Assembly (NCBI RefSeq): GCF_900696085.1
Contig: NZ_CAADFC020000004.1
Span: 1,619,501 to 1,683,500, forward strand
Length of the DNA: 64,000 bases
Reading direction: 5' to 3'
DNA from: Bradyrhizobium ivorense
GTDB taxonomy: Bacteria > Pseudomonadota > Alphaproteobacteria > Rhizobiales > Xanthobacteraceae
Positions 1 to 8,869 of the stretch are shown here, one piece after another. Within the stretch, counting starts at the first letter, position 1. Every line of letters begins with the position of its first letter. The position numbers and the translations under genes are program-made. A model generated the notes under the pieces. It did no database searches. It had not been told where the DNA came from and was given only the letters and a program-made list of their open reading frames with translations.

Positions 1-1682
1 CAGATGCGACCTTCACCAGCCCAACCGATATCCCGCGGCGCGTGCTCGCTCCGTTCAACTCGACGATCGATTACGCCGGCACGCTGCGCGGCCGCGTCGG
101 CTACAGCTTCGGCAACTGGATGCCGTATCTGACCGGCGGCTTCGCCTGGGGCCACAGCCACGTCAAGGTCAACGACGCCGACGGCGCGGTGATCTCCGAG
201 CCGGGCCAGTACCACACCGGCTGGACCGCCGGCGCCGGCGCCGAGTTCGCGCTGAGCGGCAATTGGACCGCCAAGGTCGAATACGAGTATGTCGACCTGT
301 CGCGCAAGACGCTCGGCCTTGCCGAGTTCGGCATGCCCGGCGTCGCGATCGAACCGCGGCGGCATCTTTTGAAATTCGGCCTCAACTACCAGTTCGGCGA
401 CTCGCCGTGGTCGGCGGCACCGACGCGGACCGCGCTGCCGGAGTCCGATAACTGGAGCGTGCATGCGCAGACGACGCTGCTGCCGCAGACCTATCCATCA
501 TTCCGCGCGCCCTATACCGGCACCAACAGCCTTCCCGGTCCGGGGCAGACGCAGATGACCTGGACCACGACCGCATTCCTCGGCGTGCGGCTCTGGGACG
601 GCGGCGAGTTCTACTTCAACCCGGAAACGGCGCAGGGCTTTGGTCTCAACGGCACGCTCGGCCTCGCCGGCTTCTCGAACGGCGAGGCGCAGAAAGCGGG
701 CGCGCCATACCCGAAGATCCGGCCGCAGCGCTACTACTTCAAGCAGACCTTCGGCCTCGGCGGCGAGCAGGAAGAGTTGGCCGACGGCCCCAACCAGATC
801 GCCGGCAAGCGCGACATCGATCGCGTCACGGTCGTGGTCGGCCGCTTCGCGGTCGGCGACTTCTTCGACGGCAATTCCTACGCCAAGGACCCGCGCGCCG
901 ACTTCATGAACTGGGCGATGTGGGCGTCGGCGGCCTACGACTTCCCGGCCGACCTGCCCGGCTACACCCGCGGCGCCGTGGTCGAGCTCAACCGCAAGGA
1001 CTGGGCGGTGCGCGCCGGCCTGTTCCAGGTGCCGAATGCGCCGAACAGCGACGTCCTGGTCTACAACACCGGTGGCGCCGTGGTGGAGTTCGAGGGCCGC
1101 TATTCGATTTTCGAGCAGCCCGGCAAACTGCGCGTCGGCATCTTCGGCAACCGCGGCAACTCCGGCAACTATCGCCAGGCGCTCGCGATCGAGGACGCCA
1201 ATCCGAGGCTCGACATCAACGACGTGATGGCCGGCATCCGCAAGGACAATCCGAAATACGGCTTCTATTTGAACGGCGAGCAGCAGATCGTCCAGGACGT
1301 CGGCCTGTTCGGCCGACTCTCCTGGAACGACGGCCAGAATGAAATCCTGTCCTTCACCGACGTCGATCGCAGCGTCTCGGGCGGCCTGTCGATCAAGGGC
1401 GGCCGCTGGGGACGGCCGAACGACACCATCGGCATCGGCGGCGCGGTCAACGGCCTGTCCGCCGCGCATCGCGACTTCCTCGCCGCCGGCGGCCTTGGCC
1501 TTCTGATCGGTGACGGCGCGCTGAACTACAGCCCGGAGCGGATCTTTGAGACCTACTACGCCTATCAGGTGAACAAGAACCTGACCTTGACCGCGGACTA
1601 TCAGTTCATCACCAACCCCGCCTACAACGCCGACCGCGGCCCGGTGCACATTTTCTCGGGCCGCGTCCACGGGGAGTTTTAG
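1..1682 (+). CDS. Outer-membrane beta-barrel / OprB-type carbohydrate porin fusion, 5' end missing
   Basis: The reading frame is open from the left edge (first full codon at position 3), so the N-terminus lies outside the window. The first ~120 visible residues look like the end of an opacity-type beta-barrel: alternating hydrophobic and polar strands, a glycine-rich turn pattern (YLTGGFAWG, GWTAGAGAEFAL) and the closing HLLKFGLNYQFG. The remaining ~400 residues look like an OprB carbohydrate-selective porin, with many aromatic strand ends and a final aromatic residue (VHGEF). Bradyrhizobium genomes are known to carry such fusions. It should sit in the outer membrane and let small solutes through; the substrate cannot be read from sequence. 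The fusion call is fairly sure, the solute unknown. Confidence 0.75.
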   Translation, partial: DATFTSPTDIPRRVLAPFNSTIDYAGTLRGRVGYSFGNWMPYLTGGFAWGHSHVKVNDADGAVISEPGQYHTGWTAGAGAEFALSGNWTAKVEYEYVDLSRKTLGLAEFGMPGVAIEPRRHLLKFGLNYQFGDSPWSAAPTRTALPESDNWSVHAQTTLLPQTYPSFRAPYTGTNSLPGPGQTQMTWTTTAFLGVRLWDGGEFYFNPETAQGFGLNGTLGLAGFSNGEAQKAGAPYPKIRPQRYYFKQTFGLGGEQEELADGPNQIAGKRDIDRVTVVVGRFAVGDFFDGNSYAKDPRADFMNWAMWASAAYDFPADLPGYTRGAVVELNRKDWAVRAGLFQVPNAPNSDVLVYNTGGAVVEFEGRYSIFEQPGKLRVGIFGNRGNSGNYRQALAIEDANPRLDINDVMAGIRKDNPKYGFYLNGEQQIVQDVGLFGRLSWNDGQNEILSFTDVDRSVSGGLSIKGGRWGRPNDTIGIGGAVNGLSAAHRDFLAAGGLGLLIGDGALNYSPERIFETYYAYQVNKNLTLTADYQFITNPAYNADRGPVHIFSGRVHGEF

Positions 1683-1721
1683 GCGGCTCTCTCCCACGTC
1701 GTCCCGGACGCGCATCACACA

Positions 1722-1809
1722 CGGTCATTGCGAGCGCAGCGAAGCAATCCATGGCTCCGCACACGCCGAAGCAATGGATTGCTTGCGCTTCGCTTCTCAC
1801 AATGACGGC
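1722..1809. repeat. Palindromic intergenic repeat (GAAGCAATCCA type)
   Basis: The ends GTCATTGCGAG and TTCTCACAATGAC are inverted copies of each other, and an inner pair GAAGCAATCCATGG / CAATGGATTGCTTGC is also inverted. The same family occurs at 32805-32928. It sits after the porin gene and before the FAD monooxygenase gene and may fold as a long RNA hairpin, but its function is unknown. Confidence 0.7.
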
Positions 1810-1930
1810 TGGAATGGGATCGGGCAGGAAAGCCCCTCTCCCCACTTAGATATATGTAGACCCCCCGGGCTTGCCGCAAGCCCGGGGTGATCCCGTAGAA
1901 CGCGCGCCCAATCGAACGGAGGAGTGCGGG

Positions 1931-3391
1931 ATGCGGGAACATGCAGTGGTGATTGCCGGCGGCGGTCCGACCGGGCTGATGCTGGCGGGTGAACTGGCGC
2001 TGGCCGATATCGACGTTGCGATCGTCGAGCGGCGCGCCAGCCAGGAGCTGGCCGGCTCGCGCGCGGGCGGGCTGCATGCGCGCACCATCGAGGTGCTCGA
2101 CCAGCGCGGCATCGCCGAGCGGTTCGTCGCGCAGGGAACGCGCCATCCGGTCGTCCACGTCCACCCGGTGCCGCTGGATTTCAGCGGCCTTCCGACCCGG
2201 CACAATTACACGCTCGCGCTGTGGCAGAACCATATCGAGCGCATTTTGGCTAAGTGGGTCGGCGAGCTGAACGTGCCGATCTATCGCGCGCGCGACGTGA
2301 CCAGCTTCACCCAGGACGAGGGCGGCGTCGATGTCGCGCTGTCGGACGGCACGGCGCTGCGGGCGCAGTATCTCGTCGGCTGCGACGGCGGCCGCAGCCT
2401 GGTTCGCAAGGCGGCCGGCATCGATTTCCCCGGCTTCGATCCGACCACGAGCTGGCTGATCGCGGAAGCCCAGATGTTCGAGGAGCCGGCATTGGGATTC
2501 CGCCACGACGCCGTCGGCATCCACGGCATCGGCAAAATGGAGGACGGGCGCGGCGTGCGGCTGGTGCTGACCGAGCCGCAGCTCGGATCCGGCGAGCCCG
2601 GCTTGAGCGACCTGAGCGAAACGCTGATCGCGATCTACGGCACCGACTACGGGATCAACAGTCCCGCCTGGATCTCGCGGTTCACCGACATGACCCGCCA
2701 GGCCGCGAGCTATCGCGACCGGCGCGTGCTGCTGGCCGGCGATGCCGCGCATGTGCATCCGCCGATGGGTGGACAGGGCCTCAATATCGGCGTGCAGGAC
2801 GCGGTCAATCTCGGCTGGAAGCTGGCTCAGGTGGTTAAGGGCATTTCGCCGGACGGCCTGCTCGACAGCTACCATGCCGAGCGCCATCCGGTCGGCGCGC
2901 GGGTGTTGCGTCACACGATGGCGCAGGTCGCGCTGCGCCGCACCGACGACCGCAGCAAGGCGCTGAACGAGTTCGTGTCCGAACTCGTCAGCATGGATGA
3001 GCCGCGCATGCGCGTCGTCGCGACAACGTCCGGGCTCGAAGTTCGTTACGACCTCGGCGACGGCCATCCGCTGCTCGGACGCCGCATGCCCGATCTCGAC
3101 CTGGTGCTTGCGGACGGCGAAGTGCGGGTGTTCGCCTTGCTGCAGGAGGCGCGGCCGGTGCTGATCAATTTTGCCGAACGTTGCAGCATCGAGATCGCGG
3201 GATGGAGCGACCGTGTTCAACTGATCGACGCGCGCTATCGCGGCGCCTGGGAGCTTCCGGTCGTCGGCGCCGTCGCCGCGCCCACCGCCGTGCTGGTTCG
3301 ACCCGATGGCCATGTGGCGTGGGTGGGCGAACAGACACAGGCTGGCCTGACCGAGGCGCTGACCAAATGGTTCGGCGCGCCGCGACTTTGA
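1931..3391 (+). CDS. FAD-dependent aromatic-ring hydroxylase (PheA/TfdB family)
   Basis: A 486-residue flavoprotein monooxygenase. The ATG at 1931 is chosen because GGAGGAG lies 6-7 bases upstream; the frame is open further to a TTG at 1871 without such a site. Residues 5-20 hold the dinucleotide-binding VIAGGGPTGLMLAGE, followed by the ribose-binding acid in VAIVER. The second FAD motif GDAAHVHPPMGGQGLN is near residue 275, followed by the helix VNLGWKLA. The C-terminal ~100 residues resemble the thioredoxin-like end of phenol hydroxylases. Known relatives use NAD(P)H and O2 to hydroxylate phenols, or polyketide or rifampicin-like substrates; the substrate here is not readable. It stands alone between repeats. 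Confidence 0.85.
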   Translation: MREHAVVIAGGGPTGLMLAGELALADIDVAIVERRASQELAGSRAGGLHARTIEVLDQRGIAERFVAQGTRHPVVHVHPVPLDFSGLPTRHNYTLALWQNHIERILAKWVGELNVPIYRARDVTSFTQDEGGVDVALSDGTALRAQYLVGCDGGRSLVRKAAGIDFPGFDPTTSWLIAEAQMFEEPALGFRHDAVGIHGIGKMEDGRGVRLVLTEPQLGSGEPGLSDLSETLIAIYGTDYGINSPAWISRFTDMTRQAASYRDRRVLLAGDAAHVHPPMGGQGLNIGVQDAVNLGWKLAQVVKGISPDGLLDSYHAERHPVGARVLRHTMAQVALRRTDDRSKALNEFVSELVSMDEPRMRVVATTSGLEVRYDLGDGHPLLGRRMPDLDLVLADGEVRVFALLQEARPVLINFAERCSIEIAGWSDRVQLIDARYRGAWELPVVGAVAAPTAVLVRPDGHVAWVGEQTQAGLTEALTKWFGAPRL

Positions 3392-3752
3392 CGGTAAGCG
3401 TAGCCTGGATGGAGCGAAGCGTGATCCGGGGCAGAACGATCCACGGAGAGACTGTCCCCGGATTTCGCTGCGCTTCATCCGGGCTACATACGTCGTCATG
3501 GCCGGGCTTGCCCCGGCCTGAACAAAAAATGCCGAAAAACAACCCCATGCAAAGTAGCCGGCGGACCGGCTTCGACCCGGCAGGCTTCGACCCGGCAGCT
3601 TGACACGTCGGGCAAGTCAGCGGTATTCTTTTATTATTCCGAAGTCACGCGACAGGCATAGCCCGTCTATCTCTCATCGTCGTCCGGGCCTAGTGCGCAA
3701 TTGCGCACGGGGGGGGCCGGGACGACACTGAGTTTGCTGCGGCAACCGCCCC
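3392..3752. repeat. Gene-free stretch with a palindromic repeat (GTAGCCCGGATG family) and a short palindrome
   Basis: Bases 3400-3487 form a repeat with inverted ends, GTAGCCTGGATGGAGCGAAGC against GCGCTTCATCCGGGCTAC. The same family occurs at 41401-41498 and 42262-42347. At 3694-3709 there is a perfect 16-base palindrome, GTGCGCAATTGCGCAC, flanked by inverted GTCGTCC...GGGACGAC. No open frame here has coding character. Confidence 0.7.
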
Positions 3753-5378
3753 CTACCCCGCCGGCTGGAACGAATCCGCGCGCGCCATGGCCCAGGCGTC
3801 GCGGTAGCGCGGGTCTTGCGTGCCTTCGAGCAATTCGCCCGGCCGCAGCGCCGGATAGAGCTGCGCGAAGGAGCGGACGTCGGTGGTCGAGGTGCGCTGC
3901 GAGAAGTGGATCGGCCGCAGATCCCGGGTGTGCCCGAGGCCGGCGGCGGCGAGCAGCTCGGTCAGCGCGTGCAGGGTCGAGTGGTGGTAATTGTACACGC
4001 GCTCGATCTTGTCCGGCACATAGAGCGCGCGGTTGCGCGACGGATCCTGGGTGGTGACGCCGGTCGGGCAGCGGTCGGTGTGGCAGCTCAGCGACTGGAT
4101 GCAGCCGAGCGAGAACATGAAGCCGCGCGCCGAATTGCACCAGTCGGCGCCGATCGCCATCGCGCGCGCCATGTCGAAGGCGGTCGCGATCTTGCCGGAG
4201 GCGCCGATCTTGATGCGGTCGCGCGCGCCGATGCCGACCAGCGCGTTGTGGACGAAATTGACGCCCTCGCGCATCGGCATGCCCAAATGGTCCATGAACT
4301 CGAGCGGCGCGGCGCCGGTGCCGCCCTCATTGCCGTCGACCACGATGAAGTCGGGATACAGCCCGCTCTCCTTCATCGCCTTGCAGATCGCCAGAAACTC
4401 CCAGGGATGGCCGATGCACATCTTGAAGCCGGCCGGCTTGCCGCCGGACAGCTTTCGCATGTTGGCGACGAACGCCATCATCTGCAGCGGGGTCGAGAAC
4501 GCCTTGTGATAGGCCGGCGAGATGCAGTCCTCGCCCATCGGCACGCCGCGGATCTTGGAGATCTCCTCGGAGACCTTGGCCGCCGGCAGCACGCCGCCAT
4601 GGCCGGGCTTGGCGCCCTGGCTGATCTTGAGCTCGACCATCTTGATCTGCTCCTCGCCGGCGATGCGCGCGAACTCGTCGGGGTTGAAGCTGCCGTCGCG
4701 GTTGCGGCAGCCGAAATAGCCGGAGCCGACCTCCCAGATGATGTCGCCGCCCATCTCGCGGTGATAGGGGCTGACGCCGCCCTCGCCGGTGTCATGGGCA
4801 AAGCCGCCCTTCTTGGCGCCGGCGTTCAGCGCCCGCACCGCGTTCGGGCTGAGCGCGCCAAAGCTCATCGCCGAGATGTTGAACACCGAGGCCGAATACG
4901 GCTTGGTGCAGTCCGGGCCGCCGATGGTGATGCGGAATTTCTCGTCGGCATGCGGCTTGGGCGCCACCGAATGGTGCATCCACTCATAGCCCTCGCGGTA
5001 GACATCCTCCTGGGTGCCGAACGGCCGCTTGTCGAGCACCATCTTGGCGCGCTGATAGACCACCGCGCGAGTGTCGCGCGAGAACGGCATGCCGTCCTTC
5101 TCGCTCTCGAAGAAATACTGCCGCATCTCCGGGCGGATTTCCTCGAGCAGGAAGCGGACATGCGCCGAGATCGGGTAGTTGCGCAACACCGCGTGGCCCT
5201 TTTGCGTGAGGTCGCGGATGCCGAGCAGCGTCAGGGCGCCGAAGATGACAAGCGGGATCAGGACGATCTTGAAGACTTTCGGATCGAAAATTCCAACCAG
5301 CAGCAGGAGCGTGGTGATGACGGCGCAGATCGTCAGCACGATGAAGCGCGGTGAAAACGGAAGCAGCATCGTTTCCAT
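3753..5378 (-). CDS. Membrane-anchored FMN-binding glutamate-synthase-family protein
   Basis: A protein of 541 residues. The start is set at the ATG at 5378, preceded by TTGAGGGACTT; the frame also reaches a TTG at 5393. Two hydrophobic helices lie near residues 8-50 (VLTICAVITTLLLLVG and VLIPLVIFGALTLLG), so the N-terminus is membrane-bound. The rest matches the FMN/Fe-S central region of glutamate synthase large subunit: ISAMSFGALS, GEGGVSPYH, VDGNEGGTGAAP, and the cysteine cluster CHTDRCPTGV. The amidotransferase domain of GltB is absent. Related stand-alone proteins occur widely in proteobacteria and their reaction is not settled. No partner gltD is adjacent. The family call is firm, the reaction uncertain. 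Confidence 0.85.
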   Translation of the reverse strand: METMLLPFSPRFIVLTICAVITTLLLLVGIFDPKVFKIVLIPLVIFGALTLLGIRDLTQKGHAVLRNYPISAHVRFLLEEIRPEMRQYFFESEKDGMPFSRDTRAVVYQRAKMVLDKRPFGTQEDVYREGYEWMHHSVAPKPHADEKFRITIGGPDCTKPYSASVFNISAMSFGALSPNAVRALNAGAKKGGFAHDTGEGGVSPYHREMGGDIIWEVGSGYFGCRNRDGSFNPDEFARIAGEEQIKMVELKISQGAKPGHGGVLPAAKVSEEISKIRGVPMGEDCISPAYHKAFSTPLQMMAFVANMRKLSGGKPAGFKMCIGHPWEFLAICKAMKESGLYPDFIVVDGNEGGTGAAPLEFMDHLGMPMREGVNFVHNALVGIGARDRIKIGASGKIATAFDMARAMAIGADWCNSARGFMFSLGCIQSLSCHTDRCPTGVTTQDPSRNRALYVPDKIERVYNYHHSTLHALTELLAAAGLGHTRDLRPIHFSQRTSTTDVRSFAQLYPALRPGELLEGTQDPRYRDAWAMARADSFQPAG

Positions 5379-5758
5379 AAGTCCCTCAACCAATTGGCAT
5401 GGCCGTTTGTTTGGCCGTGAGCCTAATCCAACTTAGCGAGCCAGCGCCACACGTTATATCCGCCCGGCAGTCACGGATGTGACAACCGCCCGAATGGGCG
5501 GGTGCCGCGGTTGTAGTGGGGCGACTGGCGGGAGGTGCTTTTGCGGTGCAACGAAGGGCATCCCCGCGACGCGCGCTGTTACTCCCTCTCCCCGTTCTTA
5601 CGGGGAGAGGGTTGGGGTGAGGGGCTGTTTCCGCGTACACGGTGACAGTTGGATTTGCGGAGACTCCCCCTCACCCGGATCGCATCTTGCGATGCGATCC
5701 GGCCTCTCCCCGCAGGCGGGGAGAGGCGAAGAAAGCCATCGCGCGAGACAGTCCCACC
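5379..5758. repeat. Gene-free stretch with two CCTCTCCCC-type hairpins
   Basis: Two strong hairpins with CTCTCCCC...GGGGAGAG arms lie near 5584-5611 and 5702-5727. They are separated by a spacer that itself contains the inverted pair GGATCGCATC / GATGCGATCC. This is a dispersed-repeat style common in rhizobia, and similar arms occur at 29095-29280 and 45125-45235. The 80 bases before 5460 may hold the promoter of the minus-strand glutamate-synthase-like gene, but no clear -35/-10 pair was seen. Confidence 0.6.
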
Positions 5759-6628
5759 TCAATGATCGTGCGGCTGCAGTTCGCGCGGGATGTGGCCTGC
5801 TTTCAGCGCATCGCTCTCGATCCAGGCATTGGTGGTGTCGAGCGCGCGGGCGATATGGTCCGAGGTCCGGGAGAAATCATAGGGCGAGCCGACCAGCGGA
5901 CAGAGCGGCGGCACCACGAAATACTCGACGCCGTCGCCGAGATTCTCGAGCTCATTGACGAGCTGCCGCGCGATCAGGAGCGTCAGCGCATGCAGCGCGT
6001 TGGCGAGCGCGCCGACCGGCGGCGCCTGGTTGGCGCAGGCATGTCCGGTCGGCAGCACGATCAGGCGTTTTGCACCGTGCTTGACGGCGACGCGGACCGG
6101 CGTGTTGCTGGAGATCGCGCCGTCGGCCAGGAAATGATCGCGGTAGCGCACCGGCGTGAAGGCGCCGGGGATCGCGGTCGACGCGACGATCGCTTCCGCG
6201 GTGGAGCCTTCCGACAGCACCACGCTGTCGCCGGTGATGATGTCGGTGGTGACGATGTGCACCGGAATGCGGGCGTCCTCGAGATTGCGGAACGGGATGT
6301 GGTCGTCGATCAGCTGGCGGATGCCGTCATGCGGGATCAGGAAATCGCGCCGCCACAGAAAGCTTGCCAGCGTTCGCCAGGTCACCGGAAACACGTCATG
6401 CCGGTTCAGGCCGCGCCAGATTTTGGCCAGCCGCGCCACGCCCGCAACCGTGGGGTCGCTAGCATAGAAGGCGCCGTTCAGCGCGCCGACGCTGGACCCG
6501 ACCACGAAATCCGCGGCGATGCCATGCGCGGCCAACGCCTGCAGCATACCGACCTGCACCGCGCCAAAACTGCCGCCGCCGGCGATCACAAAGGCGGTCT
6601 TCGGTGGATCGGGCTCGGTGATGGACAA
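5759..6628 (-). CDS. Patatin-like phospholipase
   Basis: A 289-residue protein with all the patatin hallmarks: the oxyanion-hole glycine run AGGGSFGAVQVG (residues ~15-26), the nucleophile elbow GSSVGAL (GxSxG, near residue 43) and the catalytic aspartate in DGAISSNTP (near residue 170). Patatins are serine-aspartate dyad acyl hydrolases acting on phospholipids or other acyl esters. No signal peptide or membrane span is visible, so it is probably cytosolic or peripheral. The start is a TTG at 6628 with GGGGAGC seven bases upstream; no better ATG precedes the glycine loop. It is a single-gene unit between repeats, and the substrate is unknown. Confidence 0.87.
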   Translation of the reverse strand: MSITEPDPPKTAFVIAGGGSFGAVQVGMLQALAAHGIAADFVVGSSVGALNGAFYASDPTVAGVARLAKIWRGLNRHDVFPVTWRTLASFLWRRDFLIPHDGIRQLIDDHIPFRNLEDARIPVHIVTTDIITGDSVVLSEGSTAEAIVASTAIPGAFTPVRYRDHFLADGAISSNTPVRVAVKHGAKRLIVLPTGHACANQAPPVGALANALHALTLLIARQLVNELENLGDGVEYFVVPPLCPLVGSPYDFSRTSDHIARALDTTNAWIESDALKAGHIPRELQPHDH

Positions 6629-6852
6629 GGTGCTTGCTCCCCAGCCGCCGCGCTTGGGACGTGCGCGGCGTTGGTGGAGTTATAGCAAGGCAGAAATGGT
6701 GGACGCCACAAGCTCAGCCGTCGTCCTGGCGAAAGCCAGGACCCATAACCACAAGTGCAAAAGGCTGAGACCCGATGGGACCCCAGCCTTCGCAAAACCA
6801 AGAGTGGTGGTAATGGGTCCGGGCTTTCGCCAGGACGACAGTTTCTACGGAA
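6629..6852. repeat. Long inverted repeat between patatin and ferredoxin-NADP reductase genes
   Basis: Bases 6720-6746 (GTCGTCCTGGCGAAAGCC then GGACCCAT) pair with 6813-6839 (ATGGGTCC then GGCTTTCGCCAGGACGAC). The ~65-base spacer is itself partly self-complementary. This is an intergenic palindromic repeat, not a gene. It begins just past the stop of the reductase gene and could act as a transcription end or RNA-stability element. Confidence 0.6.
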
Positions 6853-7626
6853 TCAGCGCTCGACGAACGCCTTCTCGATCACGAAATGGCCGGGCGTGTT
6901 GCCGCTGCCTTCCTTGAAGCCGCGGGTCTCGAACAGCTGCTTCAGCTCCTCCAGCATCGCCGGGCTGCCGCACATCATGATGCGGTCGGTCTCGATGTCG
7001 AGCGGGCCCTGATGCAGGTCAGAGAACAGCTGGTTGGAGGTGATGAGGTCGGTGATGCGGCCGCGGTTGCGGAACGGCTCGCGCGTCACGGTCGGATAAT
7101 ACGAGAGCTTCTCCGACAGCATCGGCCCGAACAGCTCGTCGTCGTGCAGCTTCGCCACCAGCTCCTCGCCATAGGCGAGCTCGGAAACCTGACGGCAGCC
7201 ATGCACCAGCACGATCTGGTCGTAGCGATCATAGACCTCGGGGTCCTTGATCAGGCTGGCGAACGGCGCAAGCCCGGTGCCGGTCGACAGCAGCATCAGC
7301 CGCTTGCCGGGAATGAGGTTGTCGGTGATCAGCGTGCCGGTCGCCTTGCGGCCGACCAGAATGGTGTCGCCCTCGCGGATCTTCTGCAGCTTCGAGGTCA
7401 GCGGGCCGTCCTGCACCTTGATCGAGAAGAACTCGAGCTCTTCCTCGTGATTGGCGCTCGCCATCGAATAGGCGCGCAGCAGCGGCCGGCCGTCAACCTC
7501 GAGGCCGATCATGGCAAACTGGCCGTTCTGGAAGCGGAAACCGGAATCGCGGGTAGCCCGGAAGCTGAAAAGCGTATCGGTCCAGTGCTGAACGGAAAGA
7601 ACCTTCTCTCGATAGAACGCGCTCAT
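6853..7626 (-). CDS. fpr: Ferredoxin--NADP(+) reductase
   Basis: A protein of 257 residues, the usual length of bacterial Fpr. RAYSMAS (near residue 50) is the FAD-binding RxYS motif, GTGLAPFASLI (near 115) binds the NADP pyrophosphate, MMCGSPAML (near 210) is the NADP-domain C-G motif, and the short tail VIEKAFVER matches the subclass ending in an acidic/aromatic stretch. It moves electrons between NADPH and ferredoxin or flavodoxin and in many proteobacteria helps with oxidative stress and Fe-S supply. The ATG at 7626 has only a weak ribosome site. It is read away from the ATP-grasp gene across a ~300-base divergent region. Confidence 0.92.
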   Translation of the reverse strand: MSAFYREKVLSVQHWTDTLFSFRATRDSGFRFQNGQFAMIGLEVDGRPLLRAYSMASANHEEELEFFSIKVQDGPLTSKLQKIREGDTILVGRKATGTLITDNLIPGKRLMLLSTGTGLAPFASLIKDPEVYDRYDQIVLVHGCRQVSELAYGEELVAKLHDDELFGPMLSEKLSYYPTVTREPFRNRGRITDLITSNQLFSDLHQGPLDIETDRIMMCGSPAMLEELKQLFETRGFKEGSGNTPGHFVIEKAFVER

Positions 7627-7924
7627 GTGTTTTCGTTTTCTCGATTGACCAGATTTAGAATGGTTTGAATTTTAGGCTGCCTCGGACGGCGCAGAAGTGC
7701 CCGAAATCACTGAAGATCTCGCGTGTCCATCGCGCCGATGCATGAGATAGTCAAGATCGATTGGCGTGCAATTGCGATCTCAGAATGGCAGTCGTTCGAA
7801 TCCGCAGAGAGGTTCAGCCACGACATCGTTAACGCGTCGTGACGGGCGTAATATACTTGCTGGGATCGCCGCCAATCCGGCAAATAATTGCTACGGCAAG
7901 GCGCGGCGAAGGGAAAATCATTCA

Positions 7925-8869
7925 GTGGTCCTGATCAGCCAGCGAATCTTCCTGGAAACCATCAAAAAATATTGTCTCGCGCGCGAGATCGCGGTCGAGA
8001 TCCGGTCCGGCGGCTGGCTGGTGATCATGCGGCGGGGCACCGAGCGGCGGCTCGCGATCGGCTATGACGTCGGGCTCAACAGCGCGGTGGCGCATCAGGT
8101 CGCCAACGACAAGGCAGCCTGCGCCGAGGTGCTGGCCTCGGCCGGTATCGACGCGATCCCGCACACGCTGTTTCTGGGCACCAAGCACAGCGTGCACATT
8201 CCGGGATCGGGCTCGATCGACGCGATGGCCGAGCTGCTCGACGCGCATCCGCACGGCCTTGTGGTCAAGCCCAACGAGGGTACCTCCGGCGAGCTGGTGA
8301 CGCGCGTCACCACGCGGCCGCAGCTGGAGACGGCGGTCGCGCGCATTTTTGCGGAGTACCGCGCGCTGGCGATCTCACCCTATGTCGAGATCAAGGACGA
8401 GGTGCGCGTGGTGCTGCTCGATGACCACGCGCTGATCGTCTACGGCAAGACGCGTCCGTCCGTGGTCGGCGACGGCGTGCATTCGCTGCGCGAGCTGGCG
8501 CAGCAGGCGGCAACGACGCAGCAGCTCAAAACCATGGCCGAGGATTTTTCCGCGGCCGAGCTCGACGCGATCCCGGCGGCAGCGGAGCGATGCATGATCA
8601 ACTGGCGGCACAACCTCGATGCCGGCGCGGCGCCGGTGCTGCTGAGCGGTGGCGAGACACACGACGCCTGCGCCGCGCTCGCGGTCGAAGCCGCCCGGGC
8701 GGTCGGCATCCGCTTCGCCTCGATCGACGTCGTACGCGTCGATAACGCCTGGAAGATCCTCGAGGTGAATTCGGGGGTGAAGATGGAAGCGCTGGGCCGG
8801 CGGCATCCGGAGCTGGTCGAGGCGGCGTATCACGCGGCGCTGGACGCGGTGTTCGCCGAAGAGCCGTAG
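7925..8869 (+). CDS. RimK/cyanophycin-synthetase-like ATP-grasp ligase
   Basis: About 314 residues if it begins at the GTG at 7925 (AAGGGA ~11 bases upstream). The frame is open to 7766, but the extra 53 residues have no domain character. ATP-grasp features: VVKPNEGTSGELVTRV (phosphate-binding loop region), EIKDEVRVVLLDDHALIVYGK (hinge and metal acid), and the C-terminal metal-binding ILEVNSGVKME. The closest known architecture is the C-terminal ATP-grasp half of cyanophycin synthetase and of RimK-type ligases that join an amino acid to a carboxylate. The first ~60 residues are a small alpha/beta lead-in. No substrate protein or partner gene is adjacent, so the product is unknown. Confidence 0.72.
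   Translation: MVLISQRIFLETIKKYCLAREIAVEIRSGGWLVIMRRGTERRLAIGYDVGLNSAVAHQVANDKAACAEVLASAGIDAIPHTLFLGTKHSVHIPGSGSIDAMAELLDAHPHGLVVKPNEGTSGELVTRVTTRPQLETAVARIFAEYRALAISPYVEIKDEVRVVLLDDHALIVYGKTRPSVVGDGVHSLRELAQQAATTQQLKTMAEDFSAAELDAIPAAAERCMINWRHNLDAGAAPVLLSGGETHDACAALAVEAARAVGIRFASIDVVRVDNAWKILEVNSGVKMEALGRRHPELVEAAYHAALDAVFAEEP

Noticed and set aside
498..1718. Long minus-strand open frame (406 residues) opposite the porin gene
   Set aside because: Composition is Asp/Val/Arg/Ala-rich without any fold signature, and it mirrors a real gene; high GC makes such shadow frames common.
1715..3499. 594-residue minus-strand frame opposite the FAD hydroxylase, and similar frames at 3816-5354, 13953-15211 and 44943-46823
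   Set aside because: All lie opposite genes with clear motifs and run into repeats; none has a ribosome site or domain.
3694..3709. GTGCGCAATTGCGCAC palindrome as a specific operator
   Set aside because: The same palindrome recurs inside another dispersed repeat near 8971-8988, so it is more likely part of the repeat family.
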